A DNA stretch of 64,000 nucleotides from Micromonospora coriariae (GTDB lineage: Bacteria; Actinomycetota; Actinomycetes; Mycobacteriales; Micromonosporaceae). The stretch covers positions 5,146,001-5,210,000 of the forward strand of contig NZ_LT607412.1 in NCBI RefSeq assembly GCF_900091455.1. The letters run 5' to 3'. The position numbers were made by a program, and so were the translations under genes. Below, piece after piece: positions 42,729 to 51,042 of this stretch. Position 1 is the first letter of the stretch; every line of letters starts with the position of its first letter. The notes under the pieces are model-generated. The model did not search any database, was not told the origin of the DNA, and worked only from the letters and a program-made list of their open reading frames with translations.

Positions 42729-43085
42729 TCAGCCTTCCTGTGCGGCATTCGTCGGCGGGAGATTCGCCACCATCGGCGTGTCCACCCCCAGCGGGCCGAT
42801 CCTCGCCGCACCGCCCGGGGAGCCCAGGGGCCCGTCGCGGCCCGGCAGGGTCTCGACGAAGAACGCCTCGTTGTCGGCGAGGTACGGACGGTACGGCTCG
42901 GGCAGGTCGTCCTCGAAGTAGATGGCCTCGACCGGGCAGACCGGCTCACAGGCGCCGCAGTCGACGCACTCGTCCGGCTGGATGTAGAGGCTGCGGCCCC
43001 CCTCGTAGATGCAGTCCACCGGACACTCCTGCACGCATGCGCGGTCCATCACATCCACGCAGGCTTCACCGATCACGTACGTCAT
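42729..43085 (-). CDS. Ferredoxin, 7Fe-8S type (FdxA-like)
   Basis: This 118-residue protein opens MTYVIGEACVDVMDRACVQE. It has a 3Fe-4S-type first motif (C8, C17) with CPVDCIYEG, and a complete 4Fe-4S motif CVDCGACEPVCPVEAIYFED. This is the pattern of actinobacterial FdxA electron carriers, often cytochrome P450 or stress linked. No SD precedes the ATG and a -10-like TAAACT lies close by, so the message may be leaderless. It heads the unit with the Fe-S regulator. Confidence 0.93.
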   Translation of the reverse strand: MTYVIGEACVDVMDRACVQECPVDCIYEGGRSLYIQPDECVDCGACEPVCPVEAIYFEDDLPEPYRPYLADNEAFFVETLPGRDGPLGSPGGAARIGPLGVDTPMVANLPPTNAAQEG

Positions 43086-43092
43086 GCCTATA

Positions 43093-43119
43093 GTTTACAC
43101 AAGTTCGGGTTGTATAAAC
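43093..43119. promoter_or_regulatory. Operator-like inverted repeat in divergent ferredoxin / DUF2249 promoter
   Basis: GTTTACACAA (43093-43102) and TTGTATAAAC (43110-43119) form a 10-bp inverted repeat with one mismatch and a 7-nt spacer. It is an AT-rich island in a GC-rich sequence. It lies 8 bp from the ferredoxin ATG and 22 bp from the DUF2249 gene and overlaps likely -10 elements of both, so one protein could control both directions. Confidence 0.6.
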
Positions 43120-43140
43120 CCGCAGGCTGGAGGAAGCCAG

Positions 43141-43761
43141 ATGGAGCAGAAGAGCGCGGAGTCAGAGCTCGACGTGCGGCAACTTCGCAAGACCGACAAA
43201 CACCCGACGATCTTCGCCCGCTATGCCGAGCTGCCGACGAATGAGTCGTTCGTGCTCGTCAACGACCACGACCCCAGGCACCTGCGCGACGAGTTCGAGG
43301 CTGACCACCCCGGCAGTGTCGGCTGGGAGTACCTGGCACGGGAGCCCCGCAACTGGCGGGTCCGGATCACCAAGCTCACCAGCACGCCGCTTCCCCGAAC
43401 TCTCGTCGACACGACCGGCCTCGCCGCGCTGACCGGGGAGCCGGATGTGACCGGGGCCGTGTGGAAGTTGCAGGCGCGTGAACGGGACCTGGATGCCAAC
43501 ATCATCGCGTTGCCGCCCGGCGGCGTCATCGACGAGCACGCCGGCCCCGACCTCGACGTCCTCATCCACGTCCTGGCCGGGTCCGGGCAGCTCGCCACCG
43601 AAGGCGGTGTCGTGGACCTGCGGTCCGGCGCCCTGGTGTGGCTGCCTCGGCGGTCGCGCCGTCAGTTCACCAGCGGGCCGGAGGGACTGCGCTACTTCAC
43701 CGTCCACCAGCGCCGACAGGCTCTCCTTCTGGACACCACGGTGCGGCGGGTCGGCCGATGA
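43141..43761 (+). CDS. DUF2249-cupin fusion protein
   Basis: The start is ATG 43141 with GGAGGAA 7 bp upstream; 206 residues. Residues 10-85 are a DUF2249 domain (LDVRQLRKTDKHPTIFARY, SFVLVNDHDPRHLRDEFEAD, WEYLAREPRNWRVRITK). Residues 120-190 are a cupin (NIIALPPGGVIDEHAGPDLD, LIHVLAGSGQL). DUF2249 proteins are linked to nitrogen-oxide and anaerobic metabolism in several bacteria. The shared operator with an Fe-S regulator supports a redox or NO-response role. Precise activity is unknown. Confidence 0.85.
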   Translation: MEQKSAESELDVRQLRKTDKHPTIFARYAELPTNESFVLVNDHDPRHLRDEFEADHPGSVGWEYLAREPRNWRVRITKLTSTPLPRTLVDTTGLAALTGEPDVTGAVWKLQARERDLDANIIALPPGGVIDEHAGPDLDVLIHVLAGSGQLATEGGVVDLRSGALVWLPRRSRRQFTSGPEGLRYFTVHQRRQALLLDTTVRRVGR

Positions 43762-43904
43762 GCGGGCCAGTGTGACCTGAGGATCCCTGAGCGGACCCCG
43801 CCTCCCGCCGCCTCGCCGGGGCAGCTGCCCAGGCTGCCAACTTCGACGCCGACGCAACCTGATGGTCGTCCGGACCCGTCGAGCTTGCGGAGGAGGGAGC
43901 CTCG

Positions 43905-44420
43905 ATGGTGGATGCCGAGCGTGAGTTCTCGGAGTACGTCTCCGTGCGACTGCCGAGCCTGCATCGGACCGCGTATCTGATGTGCGGCGACGCGCACCTG
44001 GCCGACGACGTGGTGCAGCAGACGATCACGGCGTTGTACGTGAACTGGCGCCGGGTGAGCCGGGCCGACAACGTCGACGCGTACGTGCACCGGATGTTGG
44101 TACACAAGCTCGTCGACGAGAAGCGGTTGAGCTGGGCGAAGGTGCGGCTGCTGGGGTCGGTGCCGGCGCCGGAGCGCCCGCCGGTCACGCCGCACGACGA
44201 GCTGGCCGAGCGGGACAGCCTGGTCGCCGCGCTCGCCCACCTACCCCGCGGCCAGCGCACCGTACTGGTCCTGCGGTTCCTGCGCGACCTGTCGCTGGCG
44301 GACACGGCCGCCGCGATGGGCTGCTCCGAAGGCAACGTGAAGTCGCAGACAGCTCGGGCGCTGGCGGCGATCCGTCAGGTGCTCGACGTCACCGAGATGT
44401 CCGGGGGGAAGGCGAAATGA
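43905..44420 (+). CDS. SigE-family RNA polymerase sigma factor
   Basis: This 171-residue group IV sigma factor has region 2 (FSEYVSVRLPSLHRTAYLMC, GDAHLADDVVQQTITALYVN) and region 4 (LAHLPRGQRTVLVLRFLRDL, SLADTAAAMGCSEGNVKSQT). The SigE family is expanded in Micromonosporaceae and Streptomyces. Its stop overlaps the start of a membrane-tethered partner gene that is a probable anti-sigma-like regulator. Region 2 and 4 together suffice to direct polymerase to a small regulon, often including its own promoter. Confidence 0.93.
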   Translation: MVDAEREFSEYVSVRLPSLHRTAYLMCGDAHLADDVVQQTITALYVNWRRVSRADNVDAYVHRMLVHKLVDEKRLSWAKVRLLGSVPAPERPPVTPHDELAERDSLVAALAHLPRGQRTVLVLRFLRDLSLADTAAAMGCSEGNVKSQTARALAAIRQVLDVTEMSGGKAK

Positions 44421-45586
44421 CGACGATGGACGACCAGCGAATCGCCGAACTGCTGCGATCGGCGCCGGTTCCCGAGCCGAGGGTCGACGTGGGCCGCGCC
44501 ATCCGCGACGGCCGGCGTCGCCGCCGGCGCCGCCGCGTCGGCGGGATCGCCGCGGTGACTGTGCTGGCCGGGCTCGGTGTCGTCGGCGCGACCCAGCTCG
44601 CCGGGGCCGCCAGTGGGCCGGCTCCGGCCCCGCCGGCCCTCGCGGAGTCACCGGCCGGGACGAGGTCGACCGCCCCGGTCCCACCGGTCACCTGCGGAGC
44701 GTCGTGGTTGCCCCAGCCAGTTGGCGGTCCGGTCGCGGTGGCGACCGGCGTCGACCCCACCGGCCGGTACATCGTCGGCGACATCGGCACCGGGCGCGAG
44801 GACGGGCGGGTCGTGCTGTGGACCGACGGGCGGGCAGGCGTCCTGCCTGCCGGCGCGCGGCACGCGGCCGCGGTCAACGCCGACGGCACAGTGGTCGGCA
44901 CCAACGGCGACGGCACCGGCTGGGTCTACCGGGATGGAAAGCTGCGCTTCCTGGCCACCCCGCCCGGCTACGACAGGGTCCTCGCACACGCGGTCAACGG
45001 GCAGGGCGACATCGCCGGCACCGCCAGCGGAGCCGGCGACTCGCACCACGCCGTGCTGTGGTCGGCGGACCGCCCGCAGGAGTACCGGCTCCTCGGACGG
45101 CCGGGATCCGCCGCGACCGGGATCACCGAGGATGGCACAGTCGTCGGCGCGATGGGCGAACAGCCGTACCGGTGGACGTCGCAGGGCCGCGGGGCCGCGC
45201 TGGCGGTGCCCGCCGGCTACCCCCGCGCCTCGGTCGACTCGGCACACGGCGAATGGGCGATCGGCATGGTTCCGGGCGCGCAGCGGGGCGGTGCCGTGCA
45301 GATGCTGCCGGTACGTTGGAATCTCACGACCGGGTCCGTGAGCCTGCTGCCGTTCCCCGGGGCGGCCGGAATCGCCGGCAACGGCGACCTGCTGGTCGAC
45401 GACGGTGCGCCGCTGGTCGTCGCTCCGGACGGGACGTCCCGCCGGTTGCCGGGCCGGCCCGAGGTCCGGGCGACCGAGGCGGGCACGTACATGGCCAGTG
45501 GGATCAGCGAGGACGGTCTGACAGTGGTCGGTGCCGTCTACGAGAACGAGGTGCACCGGCCGCTGGTGTGGCGCTGCCACCGCTGA
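44417..45586 (+). CDS. Membrane-anchored beta-propeller protein paired with sigma factor (putative anti-sigma)
   Basis: This 389-residue protein starts with an ATGA overlap. Residues 1-40 are a short cytoplasmic part with IAELLRSAPVPEPRVDVGRA, as in anti-sigma tails of SigE-family partners, and a polybasic run of Arg. One membrane helix follows (GIAAVTVLAGLGVVGATQLA). The outer part is a repeat domain with recurring Gly-x-Val-Val-Gly units (TAVNADGTVVGTNGDG-like, GITEDGTVVGAM, GISEDGLTVVGAVYENE), typical of HAF-type propellers. It could sense an envelope signal and release the sigma factor. Anti-sigma function is inferred from pairing. Confidence 0.75.
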   Translation: MTTMDDQRIAELLRSAPVPEPRVDVGRAIRDGRRRRRRRRVGGIAAVTVLAGLGVVGATQLAGAASGPAPAPPALAESPAGTRSTAPVPPVTCGASWLPQPVGGPVAVATGVDPTGRYIVGDIGTGREDGRVVLWTDGRAGVLPAGARHAAAVNADGTVVGTNGDGTGWVYRDGKLRFLATPPGYDRVLAHAVNGQGDIAGTASGAGDSHHAVLWSADRPQEYRLLGRPGSAATGITEDGTVVGAMGEQPYRWTSQGRGAALAVPAGYPRASVDSAHGEWAIGMVPGAQRGGAVQMLPVRWNLTTGSVSLLPFPGAAGIAGNGDLLVDDGAPLVVAPDGTSRRLPGRPEVRATEAGTYMASGISEDGLTVVGAVYENEVHRPLVWRCHR

Positions 45587-45596
45587 GGGTCGCGTC

Positions 45597-45640
45597 CCCG
45601 GTCCCTGCCGCTGACACCGCTGTCGGCTGCGGGGGCCGGG
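45597..45640 (+). terminator. Long terminator hairpin after sigma/propeller operon
   Basis: A 20-bp stem (45597-45616 with 45621-45640) closes a CCGC tetraloop. It has one mismatch and three G-U pairs and starts 10 bp after the stop codon. Confidence 0.8.
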
Positions 45641-45771
45641 AAGCGAGCACGCCCGGTGCCGCCTGTGGCAGCATCGGGATCGGTGACAGTCCATCCGGCG
45701 GGGCCACGATGTTCGGCGGACCCGTGCACGTGTGCTGGGGCCAGACTCTTCTGGACGAAGAAGGAGCACGC

Positions 45772-46131
45772 ATGGCACTGGGGCGAGTGTTGGTGATCGG
45801 TCTCGACCCGGTCCGGATTCCCGGCTGGGATCCTGAGCCGGTCGTCGCGGCGATCGCGCGCGGTCAGGCCCGTTTCGATGACCATGGCATCGAGGCCGAC
45901 ATGTGCCTGGTGGTGCCCGACGAGAACGCCGAGGGCGCGATCGTCGAGGCTCTGACCGGGAAGGACTACGCCTGCGTGGTGGTGGGGGGTGGTATCCGCA
46001 AGCATGAGCCTCTGCTCGAGTTCTTCGAGAAGGTCGTCAACCTGGTTCGGCAGCACGCTCCCCGGGCGGCCATCGCCTTCAACAGCAGTCCTGAGGACAC
46101 CGCCGATGCCGCACTGCGGTGGCTGCGCTAG
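45772..46131 (+). CDS. Small Rossmann-like protein of unknown function
   Basis: This 119-residue protein has AAGGAG 7 bp before the ATG. It starts with a beta strand and loop RVLVIGLDPVRIPGWDPEPV, then ADMCLVVPDENAEGAIVEAL, ACVVVGGGIRKHEPLLEFFE and a C-terminal helix. The alternating strand-helix pattern and GGGIRKHE loop suggest a compact alpha/beta fold. I recognise no family. It is monocistronic between a terminator and a convergent methyltransferase gene. Confidence 0.75.
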   Translation: MALGRVLVIGLDPVRIPGWDPEPVVAAIARGQARFDDHGIEADMCLVVPDENAEGAIVEALTGKDYACVVVGGGIRKHEPLLEFFEKVVNLVRQHAPRAAIAFNSSPEDTADAALRWLR

Positions 46132-46173
46132 GCCAGCGCGGCACTTCCACCCACGGAGGCACGCCGGCCCGGC

Positions 46174-46782
46174 TCACCGGTCGGTTGCGATCGCCGCGAT
46201 GGCGGCGTGCGGCCGATGAGTGCCGTCGCTGGGCCGTGGCAGGCGCTCGACTTCGGTGAAGCCTGCGCGCGTCAGTCGCTCGGAGAACTCGTCCACGGGC
46301 CACCGATAGGCGGTCGCGACCTTGTGGTCGAAGGCCTCGACCTCGTCGCCGACGAAGATGCCCAGCACCAACGTTCCGGACGGGGTCATGGCTCGCCGGA
46401 ACTGAGCAAGCACGCCGTCGAGGTCCTGCGGCGGTCGATGTATCAACGAGTACCAGGCCAGGATGCCGGCGACGGACCCGTCGGCCAGATCGAGGCTGTC
46501 CATCGACCCGAGTTGGAACTCAACGCCCGGGTGGGTCGCCCGGGCATGGGCGATGAACTGGGGGACCATGTCGACCCCCGCCGCGTCGACGCCCAGCGAG
46601 CGAAGGTAGCCGGTGATATGGCCGGGCCCGCAGCCCAGATCGAGCACCCGGCCAGGCCGGCCTGCCAGATGCCGCCCGATGAACGCGAGGTCGTCGGCGT
46701 GTACCTTCTGGCTCGTGCCGAACAGCTCGATGTAGAGCTCCGCGACGGATGCGTACGACTGCCGTACCTGCTCCATGGTCAC
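46174..46782 (-). CDS. Class I SAM-dependent methyltransferase
   Basis: This is a 202-residue enzyme. The SAM-binding motif I is RVLDLGCGPGHITGYLRSLG, with an acidic motif II in AAGVDMVPQFI; FQLGSMDSLDLADGSVAGIL marks motif III and ILAWYSLIHRP motif IV. Substrate is unknown. GTG 46782 and ATG 46776 are both possible starts. It is divergent from the RidA gene with about 105 bp between. Confidence 0.9.
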   Translation of the reverse strand: MTMEQVRQSYASVAELYIELFGTSQKVHADDLAFIGRHLAGRPGRVLDLGCGPGHITGYLRSLGVDAAGVDMVPQFIAHARATHPGVEFQLGSMDSLDLADGSVAGILAWYSLIHRPPQDLDGVLAQFRRAMTPSGTLVLGIFVGDEVEAFDHKVATAYRWPVDEFSERLTRAGFTEVERLPRPSDGTHRPHAAIAAIATDR

Positions 46783-46887
46783 CGGGTGACTATATGAGCT
46801 CGCCCGGACGCACGGCGAGGGGTGCCTTCGGATCTCGGCTCACGGTTGTATTAGACGTACCTGTGCTGATCACCTAGCGTTCGGCGC

Positions 46888-47277
46888 ATGACAGAGCGGC
46901 GTTCCATCCTCAGCGGCTCGACGTTCGAGGAGCAGATCGGCTATGCCCGCGCCGTGGTCGACGGCGACTGGGTGCACGTGTCCGGGACGACCGGATTCGA
47001 CTACGCCACCATGACGATTTCCGACGACGTGGTGGAGCAGGCCGAGCAGTGCCTGCGCAACATCGACGCCGCGCTGACCGAGGCGAAGTGCACCTTCGCC
47101 GATGTGGTCCGGGTGCGCTATCTGCTGCCCGACCGGGCCGATTTCGAGCCCTGCTGGCCGACGTTGCGTCGCGCCTTCGGTGAGGTCCGGCCAGCCGCCA
47201 CGATGCTCGTGTGTGGCCTCGCCGACCCTCGTATGAAGATCGAGATCGAGGTGTACGCACGGCGGACCAGCGCTTAG
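46888..47277 (+). CDS. RidA/YjgF-family protein
   Basis: This 129-residue protein has the RidA pattern: ARAVVDGDWVHVSGTTGFDY, ISDDVVEQAEQCLRNIDAAL, DVVRVRYLLPDRADF and the C-terminal MLVCGLADPRMKIEIEVYAR. Classical RidA has Arg-Asn-Pro...Glu; here the invariant Glu (EIEVYA) is present and VCGLADPRMKIEIE replaces part of the usual site, so this is probably a RidA-like subfamily. These proteins hydrolyse reactive enamine/imine intermediates or act in small-molecule catabolism. Confidence 0.9.
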   Translation: MTERRSILSGSTFEEQIGYARAVVDGDWVHVSGTTGFDYATMTISDDVVEQAEQCLRNIDAALTEAKCTFADVVRVRYLLPDRADFEPCWPTLRRAFGEVRPAATMLVCGLADPRMKIEIEVYARRTSA

Positions 47278-47291
47278 CGGCCCGCACCAGG

Positions 47292-48005
47292 TCAGACCAG
47301 GAGGCGCTCTCGCAACGTCGCGCCCAGGTTGATCCCTGCTACCGCCCGTGGGCCGGTCGGCTCATGCACGTCGAGGGTGTTGTTGCGGCGCATCAGCTCA
47401 CGGACCGGAGGTGGCAGCCGGGGCGGGTCGTCCATGACTGCGAGGACCTGCGCGGCGGTCGAGACCAGTCGATCGGCCAGGGCGACGGCGTCGGTGTCCA
47501 CCCGCACCCGCCCGTACTCCCAGCCCGCGGTGGTGAGGTCGAGTACCTCGAACACGCGGGTCACGAGCGGGTTCGGGTCGGTCACCCGGTCGAGCCACCG
47601 CGCGTGGTCGCCGACCACCGCCACGGCGGCGGCCACCTGCGCGTACGGGTGGAAGCCGGACGGCAACGCGTACAGCGGCCACCGCAGGGCCTGGCCGGCC
47701 TCCTTCCACAGCGGCCGGTAGTTCCGGCGGTGCACCAGGAGCCGCCGGCCCGTCCGTCGGTGGATGTCGTGGGCCTGCGCCTGTAGGTCCGCGTGCGCCT
47801 CGTCGGCGACCTGGCTCACGATCCGGGCCGCCACCACCAGGCCGTCGTCGCCGGTCAGCACTCCGGTGACCGCTTCGACCTGCTCGGGAAACCGGATCTG
47901 CGCGTGGGCGCCGTACCGGTACTGGACGTCCCGTAGCAGCTCCTGCTGCCGCTCCGGATCAAGCTGGACCCGCCCGCCGCCCAGCAACCGCCGCAGCCAA
48001 CGCAT
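47292..48005 (-). CDS. Hypothetical protein
   Basis: The start is ATG 48005 (MRWLRRLLGG) with GAGG 6 bp upstream; a longer reading from 48107 is possible but lacks support. The 237-residue product has no signal peptide or membrane helix. It contains QRIRFPEQV-like acidic/aromatic stretches, AARIVSQVADEAHADLQAQA and RRNYRPLWKEAGQALRWPLY, and is rich in Arg and Ala, suggesting a helical cytoplasmic protein. I recognise no domain. It converges on the RidA gene with 14 bp between. Confidence 0.7.
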   Translation of the reverse strand: MRWLRRLLGGGRVQLDPERQQELLRDVQYRYGAHAQIRFPEQVEAVTGVLTGDDGLVVAARIVSQVADEAHADLQAQAHDIHRRTGRRLLVHRRNYRPLWKEAGQALRWPLYALPSGFHPYAQVAAAVAVVGDHARWLDRVTDPNPLVTRVFEVLDLTTAGWEYGRVRVDTDAVALADRLVSTAAQVLAVMDDPPRLPPPVRELMRRNNTLDVHEPTGPRAVAGINLGATLRERLLV

Positions 48006-48151
48006 TTCGCCTCGTTTCAGCAGAGCCGTCCCGGACCGCGGCAATGCTAGTGCTCGGGCCTCCCTCGCATGGGGACGGGGTGGCTGAACGATCTCGACCA
48101 TGAGCACGGCTACTTAGGCGCTGCGGCGTCCTGTCATGTGAAGGTGGTGGC

Positions 48152-49240
48152 ATGCGTCGACTGCTACCGCAGCTGCTGATCGTGCTCGCCGTTGCCGTGG
48201 CCTGCGCCGGGCCGGATGCCCAGCCAGGTCGCCCGGACCGGTCAGCCGCGGCAGACCCAGCGCCCACCTCGCTGCACGCCGACGGCAGCGTCCCGTGGGC
48301 CGATCTGAAGATCACCGCGGAGGACCTCAACGGCCGCCCGGCCGGACCACGGGTCCCGGCCCCCGGAAGCAGGCCGTGCCGGGCGCAGCAACTGTCCGGC
48401 CGACTCGTTGGCTGGACGCGGCCCGGAAGCGGCGGTGAGACACCCCGCGGTATGGATGCCGCCATCGGCAAGCTCATCGGAGAGGTGGACGTGCGGAACT
48501 CGTCGAAGGTCGAGTGCACGTTGCAGGGCGAAGTGCCCACCACCATGCTCGCTGGCGGCCGCGAAATTCCGATGCTCTACACGCACGGCATAAACGGGGA
48601 GGCCCGGGCGCGGGTGGTCGCCGTGCCTGCCGGTGGCCACGCCAGCCTGCGCCTGGACTGGTCGGGGCCGTTCTGCGCGCCGACCGAGGGGGCGCTGGAG
48701 CTTGCGATCGAGGTGCCGCACAGCGGCGGTACGTTACGCGCACCCATCAGCGCGCACGACCGCCCCGGCTGTCAGCGGGGCGAGGGGGTCAATCCCAACG
48801 CGCGGGCGACGCTGTCCGCGAGCGGGTTCACCGAGCCGGTCGCGGCGTCGAGGCCCCCGTCCTCGCCGCTCGACCAGCTCACCGTCACTGTCGCGGGGCC
48901 GCCAGCCGCCGCGGCCGGGTCGCGGGTCACCTTCCGCGTGACACTCGGTAACCCGACCGGTGGCGCGCTCGCGCTGGACCCGTGCCCGGGCTATCTGATG
49001 GAACTTTTCTCCCTCGGCGATGCGACGAATGACGCGGTGAACACGTCCCAGCTGTACCGGCTGAACTGCCGTCCCCTGACGCAGATCCCCGCCGGCGGTG
49101 CCGCCGTGTTCGAAATGGTCGCCGAGGTGCCGGCATCGATGCACGCGGGGCGCGAGCTGACCGTCACGTGGAAGCTCTACCTGCCGCACTACGTGCAGCG
49201 CGGCAACCAGGTCGGCGCCTTCAGCCTGACAGTTGCCTGA
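48152..49240 (+). CDS. Secreted lipoprotein with DUF4232-like domains
   Basis: This 362-residue protein has a lipoprotein signal (LPQLLIVLAVAVAC, lipobox Cys at 18). Two beta-rich halves follow: the first has LIGEVDVRNSSKVECTLQGE and LRLDWSGPFCAP, the second has GSRVTFRVTLGNPTGGALAL, LDPCPGYLMELFSL and VTWKLYLPHYVQRG. Paired cysteines suggest disulfides. This is the pattern of DUF4232-type extracellular proteins in actinomycetes; role unknown. Confidence 0.75.
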   Translation: MRRLLPQLLIVLAVAVACAGPDAQPGRPDRSAAADPAPTSLHADGSVPWADLKITAEDLNGRPAGPRVPAPGSRPCRAQQLSGRLVGWTRPGSGGETPRGMDAAIGKLIGEVDVRNSSKVECTLQGEVPTTMLAGGREIPMLYTHGINGEARARVVAVPAGGHASLRLDWSGPFCAPTEGALELAIEVPHSGGTLRAPISAHDRPGCQRGEGVNPNARATLSASGFTEPVAASRPPSSPLDQLTVTVAGPPAAAAGSRVTFRVTLGNPTGGALALDPCPGYLMELFSLGDATNDAVNTSQLYRLNCRPLTQIPAGGAAVFEMVAEVPASMHAGRELTVTWKLYLPHYVQRGNQVGAFSLTVA

Positions 49241-49357
49241 TCACGGGTGAGCGCACCGGCAGGGAGGCGCCGCCTGCGCCGCTGCGGAAGCCGCCCGGGC
49301 GGCAACCGGGTCAAGTAGCGTTCCCGTGACGCCTTGGCTACGGAAGGTGTGGGAGTC

Positions 49358-50344
49358 ATGCGTGCTGCAGTGCTGCGGGAGTTCGGCGTCCCGCTGAGGG
49401 TCGATGAGATCGACCAACCAACCGCCCGCGTCGGTCAGGTGCTCGTGCGGGTCGTGGCCAGCGGGGTCAACCCGCTCGACACGAAAATCCAGGCGGGCAA
49501 GGCGGCCCATGCCCGTATCCAGTTGCCCGCGGTGCTCGGCCTGGACCTGGCCGGAGTCGTCGCGGCGGTGGGCGATGGCGTGACCGGCTTCGAGCCGGGA
49601 GACGAGGTGTACGGGCTCTGCGGTGGTGTGGGTGACCTACCGGGCTCGCTGGCCGAGTACGCCGCCGTGGACGCGCGGTTGCTGGCACACAGGCCACGGA
49701 CGCTCTCGATGCGTGAGTCTGCTGCGCTGCCGCTGGCGGCGATCACCTCGTGGGAGGGTCTGGTTGACCGGGCCCGAGTTGGCGCCGGGCAGAAGGTGCT
49801 GGTCCACGGCGGCGCCGGCGGTGTCGGTCACGTGGGCGTACAGCTCGCTCGGGCACGAGGAGCCGAGGTGTACGCGACGGGCGCGCCGACGAGCATGGGA
49901 GCGATCGAGAGTCTCGGCGCCGTGCCGATCGACTACACCTCGACCACGGTTGAGGAATATGTGGAGAGGTGCACCGCGGGCGAAGGCTTCGACATCATCG
50001 TCGACAACGTTGGCGGGGCGACACTCGACGCGTCGTTCGCGGCGGTGCGTCGGTATCACGGGCACGTCGTCAGCGCGCTGGGCTGGGGGTCGCACTCGCT
50101 CGCGCCGCTGTCGTTCCGTGGCGCGACCTACTCCGGGGTGTTCACCCTGCTGCCGATGCTGACGGGGCGCGGCCGCGAACACCACGGTGAGATCCTGCGC
50201 GAGATCGCCGCGTTGGCCGACGCCGGCGCGCTGCGTCCACGACTGGACCCACGCCTGTTCACGCTCGACACGGTCATGGATGCCCACCGGCTGGTCGCCG
50301 ACGGCGCCAGCGACGGCAAGGTCGTCGTCGACATCGACGGCTGA
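49358..50344 (+). CDS. Zinc-independent MDR-family NADPH:quinone-type oxidoreductase
   Basis: The start is ATG 49358 with GGGAG 7 bp upstream; 328 residues. The GroES-like N-terminus (VLRVDEIDQPTARVGQVLV-like, GVNPLDTKIQAG) precedes a Rossmann domain with KVLVHGGAGGVGHVGVQLAR (NADPH loop AxxGVG type). The catalytic-zinc Cys/His of alcohol dehydrogenases is absent, pointing to a quinone oxidoreductase or enoyl reductase. It is monocistronic with no informative neighbour. Confidence 0.9.
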   Translation: MRAAVLREFGVPLRVDEIDQPTARVGQVLVRVVASGVNPLDTKIQAGKAAHARIQLPAVLGLDLAGVVAAVGDGVTGFEPGDEVYGLCGGVGDLPGSLAEYAAVDARLLAHRPRTLSMRESAALPLAAITSWEGLVDRARVGAGQKVLVHGGAGGVGHVGVQLARARGAEVYATGAPTSMGAIESLGAVPIDYTSTTVEEYVERCTAGEGFDIIVDNVGGATLDASFAAVRRYHGHVVSALGWGSHSLAPLSFRGATYSGVFTLLPMLTGRGREHHGEILREIAALADAGALRPRLDPRLFTLDTVMDAHRLVADGASDGKVVVDIDG

Positions 50345-50424
50345 GCGGGGCCGACCCGAGGGTGCGGTGCCGGGTGGGATTTGGGATTGATCGACAAGCC
50401 CCTTTGCGCTCGACGGTCGCCTAA

Positions 50425-50943
50425 CGCGCCGACGCCACGCTTTCGGCGTTCGGTCGGATCACCGAGATCCGGATGATCGACAACGACGTCTACATGAAGA
50501 CCGATCTGGACCTGCCGGGTGTCGGCCGCGAGTGGATGACCCTCGACCCGACCCGGGTGCCGCGAGACTTCGCCCTGAGCTTCGCCCCGGGGAAGAACGA
50601 CCCCGGCGGCTCGGCCCGCCTCATCAACGCGATCGTCACCGCACGAGCGGACGGCTCGCACATCACCGGGACGATGGACGTGACCCGGATCGGCTCCGGC
50701 AACGGGATCAACTTCAGCCCCGGCCAGGGTGGCACGTTTCCCGACAGCGCGCGCGGCCACACGTTCCGTGCAACGCTGGACGCCGAGGGTCGGCTGGTCA
50801 GTTTCTCGATCCCGGCCGCCAGCGGGATGCCGAGCGCGTCCCTTCGCTACAGCGACTTCGGCGCAGTCATCGACGTCACGCGGCCGCGAGGCGCGGTCGC
50901 CGCCCCCGATGCCCTGTATCCCCAGCTGGGTATGAGCGGCTGA
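50425..50943 (+). pseudogene. Truncated lipoprotein gene remnant
   Basis: An open frame follows a TAA at 50422 and reads into RITEIRMIDNDVYMKTDLDL, WMTLDPTRVPRDF and a C-terminal half similar in style to LppX/LprG-like actinobacterial lipoproteins. There is no signal peptide, lipobox or SD, and the apparent ATG at 50473 sits in the middle of a conserved strand. This suggests loss of the 5' half by deletion. A short expressed cytoplasmic form cannot be excluded. Confidence 0.6.
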
Positions 50944-51042
50944 CCGTCGGCCGGGCTTCGCGTCACGCCGGGCACCCGACACGTCGCCGAGGACCCGTGG
51001 GCAGCGGAACCGGCTCCACGCCCGGGTGTGGGAAGGTGGTTC

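Noticed and set aside
49290..49303. GCCGCCCGGGCGGC palindrome as a terminator
   Set aside because: Leaves only 5-bp stem with a 4-nt loop and is not placed clearly after the gene; common in such GC-rich DNA.
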